Assembly: GCF_009729855.1 (NCBI RefSeq)
Contig: NZ_WODA01000022.1
Coordinates: forward strand, 185,472-249,471
Source: Agromyces luteolus
Lineage (GTDB): Bacteria > Actinomycetota > Actinomycetes > Actinomycetales > Microbacteriaceae
Length of the DNA stretch: 64,000 bases
Direction of reading: 5' to 3'
Below are positions 10,164 through 18,970 of the stretch, piece by piece; within the stretch, counting starts at the first letter, position 1; each line of letters begins with the position of its first letter. The position numbers were made by a program, and so were the translations under genes. The notes under the pieces were generated by a model, which ran no database searches, was not told where the DNA came from, and saw only the letters and a list, made by a program, of their open reading frames with translations.

Positions 10164-12167
10164 TCACAGCGGGAGCGTGAACGAGCTCGTCGTGCCGGTC
10201 GGCGTCGTGATGACGAAGCGCGAATCGGCGGTCGCGCCTGCCGGGATGGTGAACGTCACGGACGCCCGACCGATCTCGTCGAAGGTCGCCGGGTTCGGGA
10301 ACGACGGGTCCACGGCGACGGTCGCGACATCGACGCCCTCGAGCGAGACCGTCACGGTGCCGGCCTTCGGCTCGGTGGTGCTGAAGTCGAGCGACGAGAG
10401 GTCGACGGTGGCCTGTCCACCCGCGACGCTGACGACGTCGACGCCGACCGCGCGCTGGGCGTAGTCGGGCGACACGGTGCCGACCGTCTCGAAGTAGTCC
10501 ACCATCGCCTCGAGGTCGATCTTGCCGCTGTCGGCCTTGTTCACGCCGTCGCGGAAGGTGACGAAGTTGTCACCGCCGGAGGCGAGGAACGAGTTCGCGC
10601 CGACCGAGTACGTCGCCGCCGGGTCGAGCGCCACGCCGTCGAGGAAGATCTCGGTGATGCGGGAGCCCTGTGCGGCGGTCGGGTCGTACGTGTACGTCAG
10701 CCCCTCGTTGACGCCGAGCTTGAGGAACGGACGCGACGCACCGGCGGGCTGCCACTGCTCCTCGAGGATGCCCTTGATCTGCGCACCGGTGAGGTCGAGC
10801 GTGACGAGCGTGTTCGCGAACGACTGGACGTTGGCCACCTCGCGGTACGTCGTCGAGCCCTGGTCGATGTCGGCACGGAGGCCGCCCGGGTTCATGAACG
10901 TGATGTCGACGCTGCGCGTGCCGTCCTCGTTCAGGGCCCAGAGCTGGACGTCGGCGACGAGGTTGCCGAGGGTCGACTCGCCGCCGCGGTTCTCGACGAG
11001 CGCGGGAACGCCGTTCACGACGCCGGGACGCTGCGCGCGGTTGAGCGCTGCCGCCGTGTCGCCGATGACGACGTTGCCGAGCTCGTTCGCGATCTCGGTG
11101 GCCTCGGTGACGATCGGCACGATCTCGGGGTCGGGCTCGTAGAGCCACGCCGTCACGTTGTTGTTCGCGTCGAACGCGGTCGCCATCGTGTAGAGGGTGT
11201 TCTCCATCTTGGTGATGGACTTCGTCGCGCGGTCGTAGCTGATCTCCATGTTGCTGAACCGCTCGCCGTACTGGCCGCTCGAGATGACGGGGCGACCGTC
11301 GATCACGTGGTTGTACGGCAGGTGCGTGTGGCCCGAGACGATCGCGTCGATGTTGTCGTTCGCGTTCAGCACGATGTCGCCGAACCGGCTGTTCGGGTCG
11401 GTCGCCGATGCGACGCTCGTCGTGGCGGCACCCTCGTGCACGAGCATGATGACGATGTCGGCCTCGCCGTTGCCCTTCTTGCCGTCGCTGAGCTCGTCGG
11501 CGACGCGGTTCGCGGCTTCGACGGGGCTGCCGACCGTGATGTCTTCGATGCCCGAGGGGCTCACGAGCGACGGGAGCTCGTCGGTGACGGCGCCGACGAA
11601 GCCGATGGTCACGCCCTGGAACTTCGCCAGCCAGTACTCGGGCAGGGCCACGTCGCCGGTGGCCTTGTCGTAGATGTTCGCGCCGAGGTACTCGAAGTCG
11701 GCGAGCGGCATCACGCGGTCGGTGAGGTCGGCGAAGCCCTTGTCGAACTCGTGGTTGCCCACCGAGCTGACGTCGAGTCCCGCGGCGTTGAGGGCCTCGA
11801 TCGTGGGCACGTCGTCCTGGATGAAGGAGGTGAACGTCGACGCGCCGATCATGTCGCCGGCCGCGGCGAACACGGTGTTCGAGTTCTGGGCCCGGAAGTG
11901 GTCGACGGCGCTCGCGAGCCTGGCGATGCCCGCGGCGGTGCCCGACTGCTCGATGCGGCCGTGGAAGTCGTTCACGGTGAAGAGGTTGATGTCGACCGAA
12001 CGGGCCTCCTGGCCCTTCGGGGACGGCGCGGCCTGCGCGGAGGCCATGCCGCCGAGCGCGAGCGCGACTGCGGTGGCGCCGGCGAGCGCACCGGCGGCCA
12101 CCCGGCGGCGGGCCTGCTTGGGGGACGTGGCGCGGGACCGAGCCGCACCGGGGGAACGTTGCTGCAT
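10164..12167 (-). CDS. secreted bifunctional 5'-nucleotidase / 2',3'-cyclic phosphodiesterase family protein
   Basis: A 667-residue exported metallophosphoesterase that hydrolyses nucleotides outside the cell. The signal peptide covers about residues 1-46 (KQARRRVAAGALAGATAVALA...AQAA). The N-terminal calcineurin-like domain shows the metal ligands VNDFHGR, GDMIG, GNHEFD and GHTHLP. The C-terminal substrate domain shows NRGGESTLGNLVAD, MNPGGLRADI and ASGGDNF. A beta-rich extension of about 100 residues follows. I chose ATG 12167 because AGGAGA precedes it; the frame is open 24 codons further but without a site. The lack of an LPxTG or extra helix suggests release. Confidence 0.92.
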   Translation of the reverse strand: MQQRSPGAARSRATSPKQARRRVAAGALAGATAVALALGGMASAQAAPSPKGQEARSVDINLFTVNDFHGRIEQSGTAAGIARLASAVDHFRAQNSNTVFAAAGDMIGASTFTSFIQDDVPTIEALNAAGLDVSSVGNHEFDKGFADLTDRVMPLADFEYLGANIYDKATGDVALPEYWLAKFQGVTIGFVGAVTDELPSLVSPSGIEDITVGSPVEAANRVADELSDGKKGNGEADIVIMLVHEGAATTSVASATDPNSRFGDIVLNANDNIDAIVSGHTHLPYNHVIDGRPVISSGQYGERFSNMEISYDRATKSITKMENTLYTMATAFDANNNVTAWLYEPDPEIVPIVTEATEIANELGNVVIGDTAAALNRAQRPGVVNGVPALVENRGGESTLGNLVADVQLWALNEDGTRSVDITFMNPGGLRADIDQGSTTYREVANVQSFANTLVTLDLTGAQIKGILEEQWQPAGASRPFLKLGVNEGLTYTYDPTAAQGSRITEIFLDGVALDPAATYSVGANSFLASGGDNFVTFRDGVNKADSGKIDLEAMVDYFETVGTVSPDYAQRAVGVDVVSVAGGQATVDLSSLDFSTTEPKAGTVTVSLEGVDVATVAVDPSFPNPATFDEIGRASVTFTIPAGATADSRFVITTPTGTTSSFTLPL

Positions 12168-12342
12168 TGCGTGATCTCCTCTGCAAGGACGGATGCGGGA
12201 GACCGGCCTTCGCGCTCCCCCGGCGTCGCACGTGACCACCCCGGGTGCGGGCGGGCACTGCTCGGCAGCCTATGGCGGGGCCTGCGCCGAGGGAAGGGAC
12301 TTGACCCACTCGTCACGCGGCGTTCAACGAATCGGCCGATTT

Positions 12343-12378
12343 TGCTCGGATGAGCAGCGCCCGCTGCTCAGATGAGCA
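12343..12378. promoter_or_regulatory. paired dyads upstream of the EamA transporter gene
   Basis: TGCTCGGATGAGCA (12343-12356) and TGCTCAGATGAGCA (12365-12378) are near-identical palindromes with centres 22 bp apart, two helical turns. The second extends to eight-base arms (GCTGCTCA/TGAGCAGC). They end 17 bp before the -10 box of the downstream gene, a layout suited to a dimer-of-dimers regulator. Confidence 0.65.
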
Positions 12379-12395
12379 GCGTCGTCGGGCGCCCC

Positions 12396-12401
12396 TAGGC
12401 T
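12396..12401 (+). promoter_or_regulatory. -10 hexamer of leaderless EamA promoter
   Basis: TAGGCT ends eight bases before ATG 12410. No ribosome-binding site. Confidence 0.6.
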
Positions 12402-12409
12402 GAACCACG

Positions 12410-13381
12410 ATGCTCACCGCGGTCCTCTCGCTCTCCGGCGCGATCGTCTACGGCGCCGCGGACTTCCTCGGCGGCCTCGCCGCGCGTCGCCTGGGCGCCC
12501 TCCTCGCCACGGCCGTCGCCTCGGTCGCCGGCCTCGTCGCGATGATCGCCGCCCTGCCCCTGCTCGGCGGCGCCTGGACCCCGCCCGACCTCGGCTGGGG
12601 CGCGCTCTCGGGCGTGATCGGCGCCGTCGCGATCGCCCTGCTCTACGCGTGCCTCGCGATCGGCCCGATGAGCATCCTCTCCCCGCTCACCGCCCTCATG
12701 TCGGCGATCACGCCGATGCTGTGGGGCACGCTCGTCGGCGCCGAACGCTTCGGGCCGCTCGGCGTCTGGGGCATCGGCGTCGCGCTCGTCGCGGTCGTCC
12801 TCGTCGGGTTCGTGCCCGAGCGCGGCGCGGTGCGGCCGAGCGCACGCGGCCTGCTGCTCGCGGTCGGCTCCGGGCTCGCGATCGGCGGGTACTACATCGC
12901 GATCTCGCACACGACGGATGCCTCGGGCGTCGTGCCGCTCGTCGCGAACCGCGTCGTCTCGGCGACCGTGCTGTTCGCCGCCTTCGGCGCGGTGACCGTG
13001 TTCGCCGCGCTGCGCGCGCGGTCCGGCGCGCTCGCGCCGAGCGCCGCCCGACCGGCAGCGGCGGATGCGACGGCGTCGGCCGGTCGCGACGCGGTGCCGG
13101 ATGCCCCGGGGACCGCGACGCCCGGCGCGACGCGCTTCCGCGACCTCCGAGTCGCGCTCGTGCTCGCCCTGACCTGCGGCGTCGTCGACGCCACGGCGAA
13201 CGTGCTGCTGCTCCTCGGCATCCGCGCGGGAGACCTCGCCGTGGCGGCCGTGCTCGGCGCGATGTACCCGGCGGGCACGATCCTCCTCGCGGCGATCGTG
13301 CTGCGCGAGCGGATCGCACCCGTGCAGTGGGCCGGGCTCGCGCTCGCGCTCGTCGCCGCGGGCCTGCTCGCACTGGCGTGA
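12410..13381 (+). CDS. EamA/DMT-family transporter
   Basis: A 323-residue inner-membrane carrier with ten hydrophobic helices arranged as two EamA halves, the usual drug/metabolite exporter design. The first helix carries SGAIVYGAADFLGG, and the glycine-rich helix pairs recur in the second half (LLLGIRAGDLAVAAVLGAMYPAGT). A hydrophilic Ala-rich loop at about residues 202-247 separates the halves and is longer than usual. Substrate unknown. Transcription is probably leaderless and controlled by the twin dyads upstream. Confidence 0.9.
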   Translation: MLTAVLSLSGAIVYGAADFLGGLAARRLGALLATAVASVAGLVAMIAALPLLGGAWTPPDLGWGALSGVIGAVAIALLYACLAIGPMSILSPLTALMSAITPMLWGTLVGAERFGPLGVWGIGVALVAVVLVGFVPERGAVRPSARGLLLAVGSGLAIGGYYIAISHTTDASGVVPLVANRVVSATVLFAAFGAVTVFAALRARSGALAPSAARPAAADATASAGRDAVPDAPGTATPGATRFRDLRVALVLALTCGVVDATANVLLLLGIRAGDLAVAAVLGAMYPAGTILLAAIVLRERIAPVQWAGLALALVAAGLLALA

Positions 13382-13420
13382 GCGCGCCGGACGCGGGCGG
13401 TCGCGCCGGATCGGCGCGCT
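13381..13420. terminator. hairpin between convergent genes
   Basis: AGCGCGCCG (13381-13389) pairs perfectly with CGGCGCGCT (13412-13420), overlapping the last base of the EamA stop codon. It lies between tail-to-tail genes. Confidence 0.55.
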
Positions 13421-13434
13421 GACGCGACCGGGCC

Positions 13435-16095
13435 TCAGAGCCGGACGACCTCCGCGATCCGCATGACGGCCGTGCCCTCCTCGGCGGACGCCTCGAGGTC
13501 GACCTCGCCGCGGATCCGCCAGTCGTGGTGGCCCGCGGGGTCGTCGATCACCTGCTCGACGCGCCAGGTGCCGCGCGCGGCATCCGTCTCGTCGATCGTC
13601 ACGAGCCGCGGCGAGCGCGCGGGCCCGCCCGTGAGGATGTCGTCGTGCTCGTGGTAGTAGCGGTCGAGCACGTCGGGCCAGCCGACGTCGGGGTCGAGCT
13701 CTGCGAGCTCCTCGTCTCGCTCGAGCGCCGCGAGCTGCACCCGGCGGAAGAGCTCGTTGCGGACCAGGACCGTGAACGCGCGGCGGTTCGTGACGACCGA
13801 CGGCGGTGCGGGCGGCACGACGGGCGCCTCGTCCTCGGGCAGGTGCGCCGACGGGTCGACGAGCTCGGCCCACTCGTCGACGAGGCTCGAGTCGACCTGG
13901 CGCACGAGCTCGCCGAGCCACTCGATGAGGTCGAGCAGCTCCTCGTCCTTGTGCTCGTCGGGCACCGTCTGCCGGATGGCGCGGAACGCGTCGGAGAGGT
14001 AGCGCAGTACGAGGCCTTCGCTGCGCTGCAGCTGGTAGTACGAGACGTACTCGCCGAACGACATGCTCCGCTCGAACATGTCGCGCACGACCGCCTTGGG
14101 GCTGAGCTCGAAGTCGCGGACCCACGGCTGGCTCGACGCGAACGTCTCGAAGGCGTGCGCGAGCAGTTCGTCGAGCGGCTTCGGCCAAGTGACCTCCTCG
14201 AGCAGCGCCATCCGCTCGTCGTACTCGATGCCGTCGGCCTTCATCGCGGCGACCGCCTCGCCGCGCGCCCTGTACTGCTGCTGCGACAGGATCGGGCGCG
14301 GGTCGTCGAGCGTCGACTCGATGATCGACACGACGTCGAGGGAGTAGTGGCCGGTCCCCTGCTCGCTGGTCTTCGGGTCGAGCAGCTCGATCGCGGCGAG
14401 CGCGAACGGCGACAGCGGCTGGTTCAGCGCGAAGTTCGGCTGCAGGTCGACCATGAGCCGCAGCTCGACGCCGAGGCCGGCGCCGCCTTCGTGCGCCGAG
14501 TGATACCCGTCGCGCCGAGTGTTGCCGGCGGACCGGTATCCCTCGGCGGCACCGGTATCACTCGAGGGCCGGGTCGGGGTCGGGGTCGGGGCCGGGAGGA
14601 TCTCGACGACGTCGGCGTCGCGGAGCGTGCGGAGGATGCCGAGCGCGCGGCGGGCGAGCTCGTACTGCCGGGCTCGCGACTCGTGGTTGTCGAAGACGAG
14701 CGAGCGGATGCCGCCGACGACGTCGCCGCCGCGACCGACGACGTTGATCAGCATCGCGGCCGTGAGCGTCAACTGCGGCACGAGCGGCTCGGGCTCCGCG
14801 TCGACGAGGCGCTCGAACGAGCCCTCGCCCCACGTGACGAACCCGGCCTGCGGCTTCTTCCGCACGATCTTCTTCAGCTTCTTCGGGTCGTCGCCCGCCT
14901 TGCGGATCGCGGTCTCGTTCTCGATCTCGTGGTCGGGCGCGAGCACGACGACGGTTCCGGCGGTGTCGTAGCCGGCACGGCCCGCCCGCCCCGCGATCTG
15001 GTGGAACTCGCGGGCGGAGAGCTGCCGCATCCGTTGCCCGTCGTACTTCGAGAGCGCGGTGATGAGCACCGACCGGATGGGCACGTTGATGCCGACGCCG
15101 AGCGTGTCGGTGCCGCAGATGACGCGCAGCAGGCCGCGCTGCGCGAGCGTCTCGACGAGGCGGCGGTAGCGCGGCAGCATGCCCGCGTGGTGCACGCCGA
15201 TGCCCGCGCGCACGAGCCGGGAGAGGATCTTGCCGAACCCGGTCGTGAAGCGGAAGCCGCCGATCGCCTCGGCGATCTCGTCGCGCTGCTCGCGCGTGAC
15301 GACGCGGATCGACGAGAGCGCCTGCGCGCGCTCCATCGCGGCCGCCTGCGAGAAGTGAACGATGTAGACCGGCGCCTGCTTGGTCTCGAGGAGTTCCTCG
15401 ACGGTCTCCTGCACGGGCGTCTTCGCGTACGAGAAGTGGAGCGGCACCGGGCGCTCGACGCCGGTCACGCGCGCGACGTCGCGACCCGTTCGGCGCGCGA
15501 GGTCGTCCGCGATCGCGGACACGTCGCCGAGCGTCGCCGACATGAGCACGAACTGCGCGTGCGGCAACGTGATGAGCGGCACCTGCCACGCCCAGCCGCG
15601 GTCGGGGTCGCCGTAGTAGTGGAACTCGTCCATGACGACCTGGTCGACCGCGGCATCCGCCCCCTGCCGGAGCGCGAGGTTCGCGAGGATCTCGGCCGTG
15701 CAGCAGATGATCGGCGCGTCGGCGTTGACCGAGCTGTCGCCCGTGACCATGCCGACGTTCGCTGCGCCGAAGATCTCGACGAGCTGGAAGAACTTCTCGC
15801 TCACGAGCGCCTTGATCGGCGCGGTGTAGTACGTGCGGCCCCAGGGCCGGCCCGCGTCGCGGGCGGCGGCGGTGCGGGCGACGGATGCCGCGTGCGCCGC
15901 GACCGCGACGAGCGACTTGCCCGTTCCCGTGGGCGTCGACAGGATCACGTTCGCGCCCGAGACGAGCTCGATGACCGCCTCGTCCTGGGCGGGGTAGAGC
16001 GCGAAGCCGCGGCCGTCGGCCCAGTCGACGAACGCGTCGTACATGGCGTCGGGATCGTACGGGCGCGGGGCGGCCTCGAGCAGGGTGGGGGTCAT
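13435..16095 (-). CDS. DEAD/DEAH-box helicase with DUF3516 domain
   Basis: An 886-residue SF2 helicase of the actinobacterial type with C-terminal DUF3516, resembling Ski2-like helicases. Walker A TPTGTGKS is at 54-61, the Walker B box is DEFH (VVMDEFHYYGDPDRGW, near 155), then SATLGD, and the C-terminal helicase motif QIAGRAGRAGYDTAG. The DUF3516 part follows with ALNQPLSPFALAAIELLD. Between the two, around residues 510-534, a Pro/Thr and Gly-rich linker is encoded by a nested palindromic repeat (separate entry). Probably an RNA or DNA remodelling helicase; the exact substrate is unknown. The start is ATG 16095. Confidence 0.92.
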   Translation of the reverse strand: MTPTLLEAAPRPYDPDAMYDAFVDWADGRGFALYPAQDEAVIELVSGANVILSTPTGTGKSLVAVAAHAASVARTAAARDAGRPWGRTYYTAPIKALVSEKFFQLVEIFGAANVGMVTGDSSVNADAPIICCTAEILANLALRQGADAAVDQVVMDEFHYYGDPDRGWAWQVPLITLPHAQFVLMSATLGDVSAIADDLARRTGRDVARVTGVERPVPLHFSYAKTPVQETVEELLETKQAPVYIVHFSQAAAMERAQALSSIRVVTREQRDEIAEAIGGFRFTTGFGKILSRLVRAGIGVHHAGMLPRYRRLVETLAQRGLLRVICGTDTLGVGINVPIRSVLITALSKYDGQRMRQLSAREFHQIAGRAGRAGYDTAGTVVVLAPDHEIENETAIRKAGDDPKKLKKIVRKKPQAGFVTWGEGSFERLVDAEPEPLVPQLTLTAAMLINVVGRGGDVVGGIRSLVFDNHESRARQYELARRALGILRTLRDADVVEILPAPTPTPTRPSSDTGAAEGYRSAGNTRRDGYHSAHEGGAGLGVELRLMVDLQPNFALNQPLSPFALAAIELLDPKTSEQGTGHYSLDVVSIIESTLDDPRPILSQQQYRARGEAVAAMKADGIEYDERMALLEEVTWPKPLDELLAHAFETFASSQPWVRDFELSPKAVVRDMFERSMSFGEYVSYYQLQRSEGLVLRYLSDAFRAIRQTVPDEHKDEELLDLIEWLGELVRQVDSSLVDEWAELVDPSAHLPEDEAPVVPPAPPSVVTNRRAFTVLVRNELFRRVQLAALERDEELAELDPDVGWPDVLDRYYHEHDDILTGGPARSPRLVTIDETDAARGTWRVEQVIDDPAGHHDWRIRGEVDLEASAEEGTAVMRIAEVVRL
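14496..14565. repeat. nested two-plus-two palindromic array inside the DUF3516 helicase gene
   Basis: CCGAGTGATACC (14496-14507) and CCGAGTGTTGCC (14515-14526) are direct copies 19 bp apart. Their inverted partners GGTATCCCTCGG (14535-14546) and GGTATCACTCGA (14554-14565) are also 19 bp apart. The outer arms CGAGTGATACC/GGTATCACTCG pair perfectly over 11 bp. The array is translated in frame as a low-complexity linker. Confidence 0.85.
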
Positions 16096-16172
16096 CCGTT
16101 CGAGTCTGCCGCATGGGGCCCGTCGGCGCTGCCGCCCGCGTTCGCGTCGTGCCGCCGGAGCGCGGATCCCTC

Positions 16173-16217
16173 GAGAAGTCGCATATGCAGGGTCGCACCG
16201 TGCATCCGCGACTTCTC
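16173..16217. repeat. intergenic palindromic repeat, family A copy 1
   Basis: The arm 16173-16189 (GAGAAGTCGCATATGCA) faces 16201-16217 (TGCATCCGCGACTTCTC): 17-bp arms with two mismatches and an 11-base loop containing GGGTCGC. Confidence 0.85.
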
Positions 16218-16255
16218 GGGAGCGGGCGCGACGGCGCCCAGGAGTCGTTCAGCTC

Positions 16256-16300
16256 GAGAAGTCGCAGATGCAGGGTCGCCCCGTGCATTCGCGACTTCTG
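16256..16300. repeat. intergenic palindromic repeat, family A copy 2
   Basis: The arm 16256-16272 (GAGAAGTCGCAGATGCA) faces 16284-16300 (TGCATTCGCGACTTCTG). It is the same 45-bp design and nearly the same loop as copy 1, 83 bp downstream. Mismatches differ between copies, so the arms are diverging independently. Confidence 0.85.
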
Positions 16301-16552
16301 GGCGAGCGACGGGGCGCGGCGCGCGACGGGGCGCGGCGCGCGACGGGGCGCGGTGCGGTTCGCGCGCAGGGCCCGGAACGGGGGGAGCCGGCCTGCGCTG
16401 CCCGTTCGGGTCGGGTCCAGCGCGGCCGGCTCTCCGGTCGGCACCGCGGTGACAGTTCCCCCTGCGTGTCCGCGGTGCGCGACCGGGACCAACGGTACGG
16501 GCGGCGCGCGAGGCGGGCATCAGGGGTAGCCCTGAAGCTGCGCCGCCGCGCG

Positions 16553-17104
16553 TCAGGCGGGCGGTGGGGCGTCGCGAGCGGCGCCGACCTCGAGGTCGGG
16601 ACCTCCGACCAGCCACGCCGCGGCGAGGTCGACGATCTCGTCGACCGGCTCGTCCGCGTCGACCGTGAGCGCGGGTTCGTCCTCCGCCGGCGGTTCGAGC
16701 GTGGCGAGCTGCGATGCCAGGAGCGTCGCGGGCATGAAGTGGCCGAGCCGCGCGCCGGCCCGCTCCGCGAGCGCTTCCTCGGAGAGATGCAGGTGGACGA
16801 ACCGGGTCGTCGGCGCCGCGCGGCGGATGCGATCGCGATAGGCGCGGCGGAGCGACGAGCACGCGACCACGATCCCGTCGCGGGCGGACTCCGCCAGGGT
16901 CGCGCCGACCCGGTCGAGCCACGGCTCGCGATCCGCGTCGTCCAGCGGGTGTCCCGACCGCATCTTGTCGACGTTCGCCTGAGGATGGAGGTCGTCGGCA
17001 TCGACGAACGGCACACCGAGCCGGCGGGCGAGTCGCGCACCGACGGTCGACTTCCCCGACGCCGACACCCCCATCACGACGACGGGGCCGGGCCCCGCCC
17101 TCAT
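16553..17104 (-). CDS. gntK: gluconokinase
   Basis: A 183-residue P-loop kinase that phosphorylates gluconate to 6-phosphogluconate, feeding the pentose-phosphate pathway. VVMGVSASGKSTVGARLA (residues 8-25) is the gluconokinase Walker A, followed by FVDADDLHPQANVDKMRSGHPLDDADREPWL, the family's substrate segment. SSLRRAYRDRIR and GHFMPATLLASQLATLEPP complete the signature. The gene overlaps the upstream DUF1353 gene by four bases (ATGA), so the two are translationally coupled. No gluconate permease is next to it. Confidence 0.95.
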   Translation of the reverse strand: MRAGPGPVVVMGVSASGKSTVGARLARRLGVPFVDADDLHPQANVDKMRSGHPLDDADREPWLDRVGATLAESARDGIVVACSSLRRAYRDRIRRAAPTTRFVHLHLSEEALAERAGARLGHFMPATLLASQLATLEPPAEDEPALTVDADEPVDEIVDLAAAWLVGGPDLEVGAARDAPPPA

Positions 17105-17862
17105 CGGGCGTCTCCGTCCGCCCGCAGGTCGGGAGGCCGCAGCGTCGGCCGCACGACCGACCGCACGTCACCGCCGGCGACGACCTCGACGATCGCCTCG
17201 ACGGCGCGGAACACGCCGACGGCAAGCAGTTGCACGATGATCACCGGGCCGAGCAGCGCGAGCGGATACGTGAGCGCGATCACGAGCCGGGCGAGACCGC
17301 CCCACCAGAGCGCGGCGAGCGCGGGTGCGAGGGCGAGCAGCAGCCACGCCGGATGCGCGACCACGGCGAGCACGATCGCCGCCACCACGACGGCGACCCC
17401 GAGGGCGACCTGGGCGAGCAGGAGCCATCCGCGCCACCCGGCGTAGGTGCGCTCGCGGTCGGCCGACACCCACGCCCACATGAGCCGGGCCCGGAGGATG
17501 GGCACGCCCTGCTCGCGCAGCGCGCGGTGGAACACGTCGTCGTCCTCGCGGCGCTGCGCGAGCGCAGCCTCGCGGTCGTCGAGCGCGGCCGCGGCGATCG
17601 ACTGCGCGTCGTGCAGGATCGCGGGCGCCGACTGCCGACCGTAGCTCGCGATGAGGCCCCAGAGGGGCGTCGGCACCGACGCGAGGTCCGTGATGCCGAC
17701 GGGCGGCGGCGCCTCCCCCGCGGCAGGGGCCCGGTAGCGGCGACCGGTCGGTTCGTCGTCGTAGACGATCGGGGCTCGCAGCTCGAACCGGTAGCCGTCG
17801 GCCGGGCGTTGGGCGAGCGGCAGCTCGTCGAGCGGTGCGCCGTCCTCGCGCAGGAAGGGCAT
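17101..17862 (-). CDS. DUF1353-domain membrane protein
   Basis: A 253-residue protein with an N-terminal DUF1353 domain (about residues 20-115; GITDLASVPTPLWGLIASYGRQSAPAILHDA is the core), then two to three transmembrane helices at about 140-210 and a polar tail. DUF1353 is usually a small phage- or plasmid-associated soluble domain of unknown function; a membrane-anchored chromosomal version is less common. GAGGAGA precedes ATG 17862. The four-base overlap with gluconokinase shows coexpression, but I can infer no shared role. Confidence 0.8.
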   Translation of the reverse strand: MPFLREDGAPLDELPLAQRPADGYRFELRAPIVYDDEPTGRRYRAPAAGEAPPPVGITDLASVPTPLWGLIASYGRQSAPAILHDAQSIAAAALDDREAALAQRREDDDVFHRALREQGVPILRARLMWAWVSADRERTYAGWRGWLLLAQVALGVAVVVAAIVLAVVAHPAWLLLALAPALAALWWGGLARLVIALTYPLALLGPVIIVQLLAVGVFRAVEAIVEVVAGGDVRSVVRPTLRPPDLRADGDAR

Positions 17863-17970
17863 TCGGGTCTCCTCGCCTGGGTGCGTCGCAGCGCTGCCGT
17901 GCAGCGGTGCGTTGCACCATCCTGCCGCCTTCGGCCGTCACGGCGGTACCGGGCGGTGGCCGGGTGCGCC

Positions 17971-18891
17971 CTAGCCGAGCAGCACCGACACGAGCAGCAG
18001 CACCGGCACCGAGCCGACCGTCGTCACGAACACCGTGTCGCGCGCGACGACCTCGGCCGTCTCGTACCGCTGCGCGAAGTTGAAGACGTTCTGCGCGGTG
18101 GGCAGCGCCGCGAGCACCGTGACCGCGTAGAGGTCGCGGCCCTCGAGGCCGAACACGAACGCGCCCACGGCCCACGCGACGGCGGGCATGACGGCGAGCT
18201 TGAGCGTCGCCGCGAGCACGACGTCGCGCAGGCCGGTGCCGGGCTCCAGCAGGCGCGTGCCGTGCAGCGAGAGCCCGTACGCGATGAGCATGAGCGGCAC
18301 GGCCGCCTGCCCGATGAGGTGGATCGGGTCCTGCACGATCGGCGGCAGCTCGATGCCCGACACCGAGACGCCGACGCCGAGGAGCGAGCCGATGATGATC
18401 GGGTTGGTGAACGTCGAGCGCAGGATGCCGCCGATCGACGTGCGGCCCTGGACGGCCGCGCCGAGCACCGCGAGCGCGATCGGCGCGAACAGCAGCAGCT
18501 GCAGCAGCACGATGGGCGCGGAGTAGGCGGCGTTGCCGAGCAGGTACAGCGCGATCGGGATGCCGATGTTGTTGCCGTTGACGTACCCGCTCGCGAGCGC
18601 GCCGATCGTGGTGCGGGCGACGCCCCGCCGGAGCAGCAGGAGCGACACGACCGAGAACACGAGCATGACCGAGACGGCGGCGATCGCCGAGACCGGCAGC
18701 AGCGCCGAGAACAGAGCGCGCACGTCGGCGGTCGACAGCACCGAGAACAGCAGGAAGGGCGAGAGCACGCTGAAGTTCAGGCGCGCCAGCACCGGGCGCG
18801 CGTTCGGCCCGAGCACGCCCGTGCGCCCGGCCACCCAGCCGACGACCACGGCGAGGGCGATGACCGCGAACCCGGTGAGGATGTCGATCAC
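17971..18891 (-). CDS. AEC-family transporter (auxin efflux carrier fold)
   Basis: A 306-residue, roughly ten-helix carrier of the AEC family, which exports or exchanges small organic acids in bacteria. The paired glycine/asparagine motifs SGYVNGNNIGIPIALYLLGN and TFTNPIIIGSLLGV, and ALPTAQNVFNFAQRYE near the C-terminus, are family hallmarks. The start codon is GTG 18891 (MIDILTGFAVIALAVVVGW). The substrate is not predictable. It lies 108 bp downstream of the DUF1353/gntK pair on the opposite side of transcription flow, so it is likely a separate unit. Confidence 0.92.
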   Translation of the reverse strand: MIDILTGFAVIALAVVVGWVAGRTGVLGPNARPVLARLNFSVLSPFLLFSVLSTADVRALFSALLPVSAIAAVSVMLVFSVVSLLLLRRGVARTTIGALASGYVNGNNIGIPIALYLLGNAAYSAPIVLLQLLLFAPIALAVLGAAVQGRTSIGGILRSTFTNPIIIGSLLGVGVSVSGIELPPIVQDPIHLIGQAAVPLMLIAYGLSLHGTRLLEPGTGLRDVVLAATLKLAVMPAVAWAVGAFVFGLEGRDLYAVTVLAALPTAQNVFNFAQRYETAEVVARDTVFVTTVGSVPVLLLVSVLLG

Positions 18892-18970
18892 GCGTCACCG
18901 CCCGCCGGCGAGGCGGTGGCGGGGCGACCCGAGCGGAACGACGTCGATCCGTCCCGGGGGCGCCGCGCGG

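Larger units (their letters stand above)
16096..16552. other. 457-bp intergenic region with repeat family A
   Basis: This lies upstream of the DUF3516 helicase gene and downstream of gluconokinase. It holds two tandem copies of an inverted repeat (separate entries), then a short GCGCGCGACGGGGC-type tandem stretch near 16315-16350. I see no convincing gene in it. Confidence 0.6.

Noticed and set aside
7950..12353. Very long open frame antisense to the copper cluster and nucleotidase
   Set aside because: It is an Arg/Ala-rich shadow frame caused by high GC. The opposite strand has recognisable domains, signal peptides and ribosome sites.
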